A stretch of DNA of 5,881 nucleotides from Alistipes sp. (GTDB taxonomy: Bacteria > Bacteroidota > Bacteroidia > Bacteroidales > Rikenellaceae), in the NCBI GenBank assembly GCA_017501025.1, contig JAFVXS010000167.1:1-5881 (forward strand), in the 5' to 3' direction. The notes under the pieces are model-generated. The model did no database searches, had not been told where the DNA came from, and was given only the letters and a program-made list of their open reading frames with translations. Made by a program: the position numbers and the translations under genes. This document shows, piece after piece, positions 1-5,690 of the stretch (the stretch's first letter is position 1; each line of letters opens with the position of its first letter).

Positions 1-49
<49 letters not shown>

Positions 50-93
50 ATGTATCTTTACTCTAATAAGGAGTTTCGCTCTATTTGCAGGTG

Positions 94-125
94 CAAAGAT
101 AGTGCAAAAAGGTCAGATATCCAAA
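94..125 (-). promoter_or_regulatory. Bacteroidota-type promoter for the initiator tRNA
   Basis: On the minus strand, TTTG (125-122) is followed after 20 nt by TATCTTTG (101-94), an exact match to the Bacteroidetes primary-sigma consensus TTTG / TAnnTTTG. Transcription would start a few bases downstream, in the upper 80s. That leaves roughly 40 nt of 5' leader for RNase P to remove before tRNA base 1 at 49. Strength and start site are inferred. Confidence 0.8.
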
Positions 126-270
126 TTTTTGTATCAATTTATTCTTTGCAGTGGCTTGATTATACCTTTATTGTGTTGATAGTTAGTGTGTTATAATTGT
201 GCGAAGTTTTTATTGCGAATGGCGTGCCGACACTCAAAGTGATTTGTGACAGTGAATTTTGGGTGCAGGG

Positions 271-301
271 TTTGATATTTGCCAAAAGATTTGTATATTT
301 G
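271..301 (+). promoter_or_regulatory. Bacteroidota-type promoter for the five-gene run
   Basis: TTTG (271-274), a 19-nt spacer and TATATTTG (294-301) match the Bacteroidetes consensus exactly. The predicted start site, a few bases after 301, leaves only about 10-15 nt before the ATG at 319, so the transcript would have a very short leader with no Shine-Dalgarno. Bases 50-318 hold the two divergent promoters and no convincing gene. Confidence 0.7.
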
Positions 302-318
302 TAGATTGATAATATTGT

Positions 319-1380
319 ATGGATATGGATTTGAAATTGGTAGATAAAGAGTTGCGTCGAGCATTGGAGTTGGTCTCTTCTGTGCCATTCTCCTCGATTG
401 AGCAGGATATTGCGTTGGAGCACCTCCGTCGTGCATACGAGGAGTTGCGATTTGGCGAGATGGAGCCTGCATCGGCACCATCAGCAGTCGAGCCTGTCGG
501 TAACCTGTTGGGTGCGGTATCGGCTTTGGTGGATGATACCATTGCCGAGGAGCAGACTATCGAAGAGCCCGAAATCGAGGTAGAGTTGATTATGTCGGAC
601 GAAGTTGCCGATGATGATATGGTTGCAGACGAGCCGACCGCCGAGCCTCTCGAAGAGGTTTCGGAAGAGCCTGTTGTTGCACCTGCCGAGGAGGTAAAAG
701 AGGAGGTCGAAATGGTTGTTGAGCCTACTGTTGAGCCCGCTGTCGAGTTGCAAACAGAGCCAGTCGCAGAGCCGATAGAGGAGTCGTTCGAGCCTGTTGC
801 TCCATTTACCGAGCAGTCGCTTTTTGGCGATGACTCGTTTTTGGCAAAGCCGAGCAAAAGCTCGCACCGCAGAGCTATAATGTCACTCTATGAGGAGGAG
901 CTTCCCGAGCAGGTTGAGCATACTGCAATCGAGCCTGTGGAGATTACCGAGGAGGAGCCGGAATTGGTTCCCGAGAGCGTGGATGCAGAGCCGACCGAGG
1001 AGAACGAATTGGTGCTTGATGAAGAGCCTGAATTGCACTCCGTAGAGGATGCAACATCGGAGTCGGAGATGGTTTTGGGCGACATCTATCGTCAGGAGAG
1101 CCACGCCACACTTGGCGAGTCGGTTGCTGCACAGCCTACCGTTGCAGAGAGTCGTACAGTAGAGTCTTTGCGTGGTGCAATCAGTGTTGCCGACCGCTTT
1201 ATGGTAATTCGTGACCTGTTTGAGGGCGATGCACGACTATACGAAAAGACCATCACCGAGTTAGATTCGTTTAAGTCGTTGGATGACTGTCTGGTCTATA
1301 TTGTAGAAAACTTCTCGTGGCGACCATCGTCCGATGGAGCAAAGTTGATAATGGAACTTCTGCAACGCAAGTTTAAGTAG
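319..1380 (+). CDS. Acidic Glu/Pro/Val-rich protein of unknown function, Bacteroidetes family
   Basis: The product is 353 aa with no signal peptide or membrane segment, so probably cytoplasmic; the function is unknown. Three parts are visible. Residues 1-48 look helical and charged (LVDKELRRALELV, then IALEHLRRAYEELRFG). Residues 51-280 are low-complexity and very acidic, dominated by Glu-Pro and Val-Glu-Pro repeats, with only seven Lys/Arg; this part is probably disordered. Residues 282-353 form a compact domain beginning SLRGAISVADRFMVIRDLF and ending LIMELLQRKFK. From memory, this N-helix/acidic linker/C-domain layout, with an 'L..AI..NDRF.FI.ELF' start to the C-domain, recurs in uncharacterised Bacteroidetes proteins. 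Two less acidic islands interrupt the linker: KPSKSSHRRAIMSLY (178-192) and LGDIYRQESHATLGES (253-268). The ATG at 319 follows the promoter at 271-301; an ATG at 325 is a near-equivalent start. The gene ends 2 nt before rsmI, so the two are probably cotranscribed. Confidence 0.85.
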   Translation: MDMDLKLVDKELRRALELVSSVPFSSIEQDIALEHLRRAYEELRFGEMEPASAPSAVEPVGNLLGAVSALVDDTIAEEQTIEEPEIEVELIMSDEVADDDMVADEPTAEPLEEVSEEPVVAPAEEVKEEVEMVVEPTVEPAVELQTEPVAEPIEESFEPVAPFTEQSLFGDDSFLAKPSKSSHRRAIMSLYEEELPEQVEHTAIEPVEITEEEPELVPESVDAEPTEENELVLDEEPELHSVEDATSESEMVLGDIYRQESHATLGESVAAQPTVAESRTVESLRGAISVADRFMVIRDLFEGDARLYEKTITELDSFKSLDDCLVYIVENFSWRPSSDGAKLIMELLQRKFK

Positions 1381-1382
1381 AT

Positions 1383-2099
1383 ATGGCTAAACTCTATATT
1401 GTTCCGACACCGATAGGCAACCTCGAAGATATCACGCTCCGAGCAATTCGCATATTGAAGGAGGTGGATTTCATATTGGCAGAGGATACGAGAACATCGT
1501 CGGTTTTATTACATCACCTGCAAATCGACAAACCACTACGTTCGCATCACAAATTCAACGAGCACGCAACGGTGGCTGCTGTCGCAAGTGCAATCGAGGC
1601 GGGACGTAACGTGGCGTTGATATCCGATGCGGGTACTCCGGGTATCTCCGATCCGGGCTTTCTGTTGGTACGCACCTGCATAGAGCAGGGTATCGAGGTC
1701 GAAACATTGCCGGGGGCAACAGCCTGTATTCCGGCATTGGTACAGAGTGGTTTCCCTTGTGACCGATTCTGCTTCGAGGGCTTTTTGCCACAGAAAAAGG
1801 GTCGAGCAAAGCGAATTGCGGAGTTGGCAGAGGAGCGTCGTACCATTGTGTTGTATGAGTCGCCATTCCGAGTAATAAAGTGTTTGGAACAGTTGGCTGC
1901 GGCTATGGGTGCGGAGCGTCGTGTTGCGGTTGTGCGTGAGATAACAAAGCGTTTTGAAGAGTGCGTACGATTGCCGTTGGGAGAGGCCATACAACACTTT
2001 AAGGCTCACCCTCCGAAGGGCGAATTTGTGATTGTGGTCGAGGGGTGTGAGCGTTCGCATCGTACGGCAACAGATGAAAAAGAGGATGACGATGAGTAG
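1383..2099 (+). CDS. rsmI: 16S rRNA (cytidine(1402)-2'-O)-methyltransferase RsmI
   Basis: RsmI uses S-adenosylmethionine to 2'-O-methylate C1402 in the decoding centre of 16S rRNA, a base also N4-methylated by RsmH; it acts in the cytoplasm on the 30S subunit. The 238-aa product has the family motifs in order: VPTPIGNLEDIT (7-18), AEDTR (33-37), the signature SDAGTPGISDPG (81-92), LPGATA (109-114), YESPFR (158-163), REITK (185-189) and KGEFVIVVEG (212-221). These separate it from cobalamin and siroheme methylases of the same fold. It is shorter than the roughly 286-aa E. coli enzyme because the C-terminal extension is absent, as is usual in Bacteroidetes. The last ten or so residues are an acidic tail (DEKEDDDE). 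The start ATG lies 2 nt after the previous stop with no Shine-Dalgarno, suggesting translational coupling. The 3' end overlaps the acyltransferase start. Confidence 0.96.
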   Translation: MAKLYIVPTPIGNLEDITLRAIRILKEVDFILAEDTRTSSVLLHHLQIDKPLRSHHKFNEHATVAAVASAIEAGRNVALISDAGTPGISDPGFLLVRTCIEQGIEVETLPGATACIPALVQSGFPCDRFCFEGFLPQKKGRAKRIAELAEERRTIVLYESPFRVIKCLEQLAAAMGAERRVAVVREITKRFEECVRLPLGEAIQHFKAHPPKGEFVIVVEGCERSHRTATDEKEDDDE

Positions 2100-3048
2100 T
2101 AAGGTCGAAGATAGCGGTCGCAAACGAGGCGGAGTTAAGGTGCAACTGCTGTGGCTGTTGTGTCGCTCTATTGCTATTATGCCCTATTGGGTGCAGTACT
2201 ATGTCATAATGGAGTTTTTGTACTTTGTACTGCGATATCTGCTTCGCTATCGTCGTCGGCTGATTATGCGACAACTGTCGGGCTCGTTTCCCGAAAAATC
2301 TTCTCGCGAGATAAAGACTATATGCAATCGCTACTACCGAACACTTGCCGAGATGTTTGTCAATACTATGGTGTTGGCAGGAATGAGTGTCGAGGAGCAG
2401 CGTCGTCGATTGGTAATCGACGAAAGCCGACCTCTCAATTTGGCTGCTGACGATATGCGTAATGTGGTGGTTTTGACCTCGCATTTCGGAATTTGGGAGT
2501 ATGCATCACTTGCCTATAACCATATGCCGAAGTATAAGTATATAGTAGCCTATCACGAACTGAAAAATCGGGCTTGGGATGACCTCTATTATCGTCTGCG
2601 ATGTCATTCGGAAGTGATACCTGTTGCGAGCGGCAACTTTATGCGATTCTATATGAACAACAAAGAGGGAATCGATTCGAAACCTCTGTTGCTGGGTTTG
2701 ATTGCCGACCAGAATGCTCCCGGATATAAAGGGTGCCGCTGGTACGATTTTCTTAATCGAAAAACGGTATTCTTCGAGGGTGGCGAGGCGTTGGCTCTGA
2801 AATATGGTTTGCCGGTATATTATTTTGAACTTAACAGAGTCCGTCGCGGTTACTATTGCGGTCACTTTGTGCCTATATACGATGGTCGTGAGGAGGTAGA
2901 GCGAGGTGAGATAACGGCTCGCTATGTCGCCGAGTTGGAGCGGACAATTCGCCAAAAGCCGGAGATGTGGATGTGGTCGCATAAGCGTTGGAAATATGCT
3001 CCCGACCCCGTAACGGGCGAGGCGGTTTATAATCGTCAGGGTTATTAA
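2092..3048 (+). CDS. LpxL/HtrB-like lysophospholipid (lipid A) acyltransferase
   Basis: This LPLAT-superfamily protein is related to the lipid A late acyltransferases LpxL/HtrB, which move an acyl chain from acyl-ACP to a lipid A precursor at the inner face of the cytoplasmic membrane. From ATG 2092 it is 318 aa. A hydrophobic N-terminal anchor spans about 17-47, followed by the family's SFPEKS motif. Catalytic HX4E is H131-FGIW-E136. ADQNAP (D206), FFEGGEAL (from 227) and the C-terminal WSHKRW (295-300) are all characteristic. The frame is open back to an ATG at 2032 deep in rsmI, but AGAGG at 2081-2085 sits six bases before ATG 2092, which leaves an 8-nt overlap with rsmI. ATGs at 2074 and 2086 are alternatives that add only a few basic residues. 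Bacteroidetes lipid A is typically penta-acylated; whether this enzyme acts there or on an aminolipid is not visible. Confidence 0.9.
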   Translation: MSSKVEDSGRKRGGVKVQLLWLLCRSIAIMPYWVQYYVIMEFLYFVLRYLLRYRRRLIMRQLSGSFPEKSSREIKTICNRYYRTLAEMFVNTMVLAGMSVEEQRRRLVIDESRPLNLAADDMRNVVVLTSHFGIWEYASLAYNHMPKYKYIVAYHELKNRAWDDLYYRLRCHSEVIPVASGNFMRFYMNNKEGIDSKPLLLGLIADQNAPGYKGCRWYDFLNRKTVFFEGGEALALKYGLPVYYFELNRVRRGYYCGHFVPIYDGREEVERGEITARYVAELERTIRQKPEMWMWSHKRWKYAPDPVTGEAVYNRQGY

Positions 3049-3097
3049 AATATAGAACCGAAGGTAATATTTCCTAATATACTGACGTTTGGAGATT

Positions 3098-4108
3098 ATG
3101 AAGCGTTGCGTAGTCGTAATATTGAATTGGAATGGCGAGGAACATCTGCGTCGTTTTTTGGAGGGCACTCTGCGTTGCTCTGCCGAGGCAGATGTTGCGG
3201 TTGCCGACAATGGCTCGACAGATGGCTCGGTTGAGTATGTCGAGAGCAATTTCCCGATGGTGCGACTCCTACGCTTTGCCGAGAATTACGGCTTTGCCGA
3301 GGGGTATAACCGAGCGATTGCCGAGTTGGATGGCTATGAGTATGTGGTGCTGCTCAATTCGGATGTTGAGGTTGAGAATGGGTGGTTGCAACCACTACTT
3401 GCACAACTCGATGAGGATGATACCATCGCTGCCGTAGGACCGAAAATTTTGGATTTGAATCGTCGTGACTGCTTTGAGTATGCAGGTGCAGCGGGCGGCT
3501 ATATTGACTACTTGGGCTACCCTTTTTGTCGTGGCAGACTCCTGAACTGCTGCGAGCGTGATGAGGGACAATACGATGATGTAAGAGAGCTCTTTTGGGT
3601 TAGTGGTGCAGCTATGTGTTGTCGCAGGTCGGTTTTTATGGAGTTGGGTGGTTTTTGTGGCGAGTTTTTTGCTCATCAGGAGGAGATAGACCTGTGTTGG
3701 CGTATGCAGTTGTCGGGCTACCGCGTAGTTGTGGTGCCTAAAAGCCGTGTATGGCACTTGGGCGGAGGTACTCTGCAAAAGAGTTCGGCACGCAAGGTCT
3801 ATTTCAACCATCGTAACAACCTTGCGATGTTGCTGCGATGTGCTACGCCTGTGCAACGAGTTGTGGTGTGCGTGTTGCGTCCATTGTTGGATGGTGCCGC
3901 AGCATTGAGTTATCTGCTCGGTGGTGATGTCAAGGCGATGCTGGCTGTTGGTAGGGCCTATCGCGACTTTTTCGGTATGCACCGTCGCCTGCAACAGCAG
4001 CGAAACGCAATACGGCAACACGGAGTAACAGAGTCGAAATATATATATAGGGGTTCAATCGTTCTGCGATATCTGTTTGGTCGCAGGTTTTTCAAAAATT
4101 TAATGTAG
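3098..4108 (+). CDS. Family 2 glycosyltransferase (GT-A fold, rhamnosyltransferase-like)
   Basis: The product resembles inverting GT2 enzymes such as WbbL-type rhamnosyltransferases, which transfer a sugar from a nucleotide donor to a growing envelope glycan on the cytoplasmic side of the membrane. From ATG 3098 it is 336 aa. Motifs are VVVILNWNG (5-13), ADNGSTDGS (36-44), the metal-binding DXD equivalent NSDVEV (87-92), WVSGAAM (167-173), the acceptor/catalytic-base region HQEEIDLCWRM (193-203) and WHLGGGT (219-225). Residues about 254-277 are hydrophobic and may associate with the membrane. A TTG at 3089 would add three residues, but the ATG is preferred since the fold begins right after it. 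The 49-nt gap before it is the widest in the run and shows no good promoter. It is notably rich in cysteine (12 residues). Donor and acceptor cannot be told from sequence. Confidence 0.9.
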   Translation: MKRCVVVILNWNGEEHLRRFLEGTLRCSAEADVAVADNGSTDGSVEYVESNFPMVRLLRFAENYGFAEGYNRAIAELDGYEYVVLLNSDVEVENGWLQPLLAQLDEDDTIAAVGPKILDLNRRDCFEYAGAAGGYIDYLGYPFCRGRLLNCCERDEGQYDDVRELFWVSGAAMCCRRSVFMELGGFCGEFFAHQEEIDLCWRMQLSGYRVVVVPKSRVWHLGGGTLQKSSARKVYFNHRNNLAMLLRCATPVQRVVVCVLRPLLDGAAALSYLLGGDVKAMLAVGRAYRDFFGMHRRLQQQRNAIRQHGVTESKYIYRGSIVLRYLFGRRFFKNLM

Positions 4109-4114
4109 TCCATT

Positions 4115-4825
4115 ATGCGGAAAGTAGTAATTATACCAACCTATAACGAGCGTGAAAATGTAGAACGAATGCTCGATAAGGTGTTGTCGTTGGAGGGTAA
4201 CTTCGATGTGTTGGTGGTCGATGATGGCTCGCCCGATGGTACAGCCGAGTTGGTCGAGGGGCGAAAGATGCACCATCCCGACCGCATATATCTGCTTCGA
4301 CGTAGCGGCAAACTTGGACTCGGTACTGCCTATATAGCGGGATTTCGTTGGGCTTTGGAGCAGGGTTACGACCAGATTTTCGAGATGGATTGCGACTTCT
4401 CGCACAATCCCGACGATTTGTTGCGATTATCGAAACGTCTATCGACGGATGCAGATGTGGCGGTAGGTTCGCGATATGTCCGTGGCGTAAATGTGGTTAA
4501 TTGGCCTCTGTCACGACTACTGATGTCCTACTTTGCATCGAAGTATGTGCGTATCGTAACGGGTATGCCGGTGTGCGATGCTACGGCAGGTTTTGTGGGT
4601 TATCGTCGTGAGGTGTTGGAGCGGATAGCGTTGGATCGGGTGCAGATGATTGGCTACGGTTTCCAAATCGAGATGAAATATACGGCGTGGAAGTTGGGCT
4701 TCCGCATCGCCGAGGAGTCGATTATCTTTATCGACCGAGAGGCGGGTGTGTCGAAGATGTCAAGCGGAATATTCGGTGAAGCATTTTTCGGTGTGCTGAA
4801 ATTGCCGTTTCGACGTATCAGATAG
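4115..4825 (+). CDS. DPM1-like polyprenyl-phosphate mannose synthase (GT2)
   Basis: This family transfers mannose from GDP-mannose to a polyprenyl (undecaprenyl or dolichyl) phosphate at the inner face of the membrane, making a lipid-linked mannose donor for reactions on the outer side. The 236-aa product carries IPTYNE (7-12), VVDDGSPDGT (34-43), RRSGKLGLGTAY (62-73), MDCDFSHNP (91-99, DXD = D92/D94), GSRYVRG (118-124), DATAGF (155-160), YGFQIEMK (181-188) and FIDREAGVSKMS (205-216). The last motif matches the F.DR..G.SKM block typical of DPM1. It lacks the C-terminal membrane domain of some bacterial versions, so it is the soluble/peripheral DPM1 type. Usually the DXD reads DAD; here it is DCD. 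It starts 6 nt after the upstream glycosyltransferase, supporting a shared glycan role. Glucose or another hexose as the sugar cannot be excluded. Confidence 0.92.
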   Translation: MRKVVIIPTYNERENVERMLDKVLSLEGNFDVLVVDDGSPDGTAELVEGRKMHHPDRIYLLRRSGKLGLGTAYIAGFRWALEQGYDQIFEMDCDFSHNPDDLLRLSKRLSTDADVAVGSRYVRGVNVVNWPLSRLLMSYFASKYVRIVTGMPVCDATAGFVGYRREVLERIALDRVQMIGYGFQIEMKYTAWKLGFRIAEESIIFIDREAGVSKMSSGIFGEAFFGVLKLPFRRIR

Positions 4826-4860
4826 TCTGCCCTCCCCAATTTATATACGAAAAATAGTGT

Positions 4861-4890
4861 CGAAAGGTGACTGAAATATGTCATCTTTCG
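4861..4890 (+). terminator. Hairpin after the mannose-lipid synthase gene, possible terminator
   Basis: CGAAAGGTGAC (4861-4871) pairs with GTCATCTTTCG (4880-4890): 11 base pairs including one G-U, around an 8-nt loop. It starts 36 nt after the stop at 4825 and lies before the next promoter, where a terminator is expected. The run of T after it is poor (CTCTATATGTTCT), so intrinsic termination is uncertain; it could instead protect the mRNA 3' end. Confidence 0.5.
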
Positions 4891-4895
4891 CTCTA

Positions 4896-4913
4896 TATGT
4901 TCTAATAAACATA
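4896..4913. repeat. Inverted repeat TATGTT-N6-AACATA upstream of the tetR promoter
   Basis: These are perfect 6-bp arms around a 6-bp spacer, AT-rich, about 30 bp upstream of the -33 element. It could be a regulator site, but an AT-rich palindrome of this size can arise by chance. Confidence 0.25.
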
Positions 4914-4933
4914 AAAAGTGTACAAAAACCCAC

Positions 4934-4959
4934 AAAACTTTTTTTGTTTTCAAAGTTTT
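4934..4959. promoter_or_regulatory. Inverted repeat AAAACTTT-N10-AAAGTTTT across the tetR promoter, candidate operator
   Basis: The arms are perfect 8-bp inverted repeats (4934-4941 and 4952-4959). The element covers the -33 TTTG and ends 4 bp before the -7 element, so a dimer bound here would block RNA polymerase. That is where an autoregulating TetR-family repressor might bind. The sequence is low-complexity A/T, so the symmetry may be accidental. Confidence 0.3.
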
Positions 4960-4971
4960 CTGCTATATTTG
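4943..4971 (+). promoter_or_regulatory. Bacteroidota-type promoter for the tetR-tolC unit
   Basis: TATATTTG (4964-4971) matches TAnnTTTG exactly. A TTTG lies at 4943-4946, giving a 17-nt spacer, which is shorter than the 19-20 nt of the other two promoters in this window. Transcription starting in the upper 4970s would give a leader of roughly 65-70 nt before the GTG at 5046. The promoter's position inside the longest open frame (open from 4878) argues against that frame's upstream start. Confidence 0.65.
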
Positions 4972-4997
4972 CAGCCGATTTTGTATATTGGTTTTAT

Positions 4998-5018
4998 GTG
5001 CCAAATAGTGTTTGGTGC
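4998..5018. promoter_or_regulatory. Imperfect palindrome in the tetR leader, candidate operator or leader hairpin
   Basis: CCAAA (5001-5005) and TTTGG (5011-5015) are perfect arms around TAGTG. As RNA, the stem extends outward through two G-U pairs to G4998-C5018. It lies between the predicted transcription start and the ribosome binding site, a common place for a repressor site. It is short and could be chance. Confidence 0.3.
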
Positions 5019-5034
5019 TTAAATATTATAAAAA

Positions 5035-5040
5035 AGGAGA
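5035..5040 (+). promoter_or_regulatory. Shine-Dalgarno AGGAGA that decides the GTG start
   Basis: AGGAGA lies 5 nt before the GTG at 5046. It is the only well-placed, near-consensus Shine-Dalgarno I find in the window, and it supports the GTG start over the distant in-frame ATG at 4878. Confidence 0.7.
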
Positions 5041-5045
5041 GAGTC

Positions 5046-5669
5046 GTGGAACGAGAAGTGGTGGTAAAACGAGCAGCCGAGATGTTTGCCGAGAGCGGTA
5101 TCAAGGCGATACGTATGGATGACATTGCAGCAGATCTGGGTGTCTCGAAACGTACGTTGTATGAGATGTTTGAGGATAAGAAGGAGTTGTTGTATCTCTC
5201 GTTCAAATATATCACACTATGCCAAAACGAGGCAGCGGCTGCTTCATATAACCAGTATGCTGGTAGTTTGGTAGCGATTTTGGAGGCTATACGTGTGATG
5301 CGTGATACTCGCGAGAAGTATCATCGAATGAACGTAAATCTCAAAAAGTTCTACCCCGATTTGTTTGAGAAATTACGCATAGAGATTGCACACGAGGGTT
5401 GTCAGCATCTGTGCGATATTATCAACGGACTTATACGCAAGGGTTTGATACTGAATGATATCGACGTTGATTTATCGGTGACAATTCTCTACTATACGCT
5501 CGTAAATATATTCAGCGATACGAGCAACCACTTTCTGCCTAACAACGTAACCCGTAGTGAGGCCTTTTTCTATACGGTGGTAAATTTCTTCCGAGGAATA
5601 GCTACGATGGATGGTGTTAAGCAGATTGACGAGTATGTTCAGAAGCAAAAGTTAGAAGTAAAACAATAA
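5046..5669 (+). CDS. TetR/AcrR-family transcriptional regulator (GTG start)
   Basis: This is a ligand-responsive DNA-binding regulator, normally a dimer that represses its own operon and is released by a small molecule. From GTG 5046 it is 207 aa, the usual family size. The N-terminal helix (VVVKRAAEMFAESGIKAI) leads into the helix-turn-helix MDDIAADLGVSKRTLYEMFEDKKELL (about 24-49), with the expected LGVS turn and the TLY..F recognition helix. Residues from about 50 on are a helical ligand-binding and dimer domain with no recognisable ligand signature; KKFYPDLFEKL (100-110) is a stretch often seen in Bacteroidetes members. The frame is open upstream to ATG 4878, but those 56 codons cover the promoter, are unlike the family, and lack an RBS, so they are excluded. 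The efflux gene begins 21 nt downstream, which points to control of that pump. Confidence 0.93.
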   Translation: MEREVVVKRAAEMFAESGIKAIRMDDIAADLGVSKRTLYEMFEDKKELLYLSFKYITLCQNEAAAASYNQYAGSLVAILEAIRVMRDTREKYHRMNVNLKKFYPDLFEKLRIEIAHEGCQHLCDIINGLIRKGLILNDIDVDLSVTILYYTLVNIFSDTSNHFLPNNVTRSEAFFYTVVNFFRGIATMDGVKQIDEYVQKQKLEVKQ

Positions 5670-5690
5670 TAAAATTCATTAAGTTAAGGT

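Noticed and set aside
57..87. Possible plus-strand promoter (TTTA-N19-TCTATTTG)
   Set aside because: Both boxes carry a mismatch, and a perfect promoter (271-301) lies nearer the gene.
231..241. Small hairpin CACT-CAA-AGTG in the intergenic region before the acidic gene
   Set aside because: Only four base pairs; expected by chance and with no clear context.
234..857. 207-codon minus-strand frame rich in Ser/Thr/Gly
   Set aside because: It is antisense to the acidic gene; its Ser/Thr-rich repeats simply mirror the Glu/Pro codon repeats on the real strand.
319..1380. The Glu/Pro repeats as a DNA tandem repeat or CRISPR-like array
   Set aside because: The units are irregular in length and sequence and follow codon phase, so they reflect protein composition rather than a DNA repeat element.
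2032..2091. Upstream extension of the acyltransferase to ATG 2032
   Set aside because: It would overlap rsmI by 68 nt, lacks an RBS, and the added residues lie before the normal N-terminal anchor.
1536..2123. 195-codon minus-strand frame antisense to rsmI
   Set aside because: rsmI is certain from its motifs, and the antisense product has no domain-like features or plausible start.
3089..3097. TTG start for the GT2 gene
   Set aside because: An ATG only 9 nt downstream sits directly before the first strand of the fold; TTG starts are rare.
2506..3249. 247-codon minus-strand frame across the acyltransferase/glycosyltransferase junction
   Set aside because: It is antisense to two well-supported genes and has no coherent hydrophobic or motif pattern.
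4878..5045. 56-codon N-terminal extension of the TetR-like protein
   Set aside because: It spans a strong promoter and lies partly within the terminator-like hairpin, is unlike the family, and a good Shine-Dalgarno points to GTG 5046.
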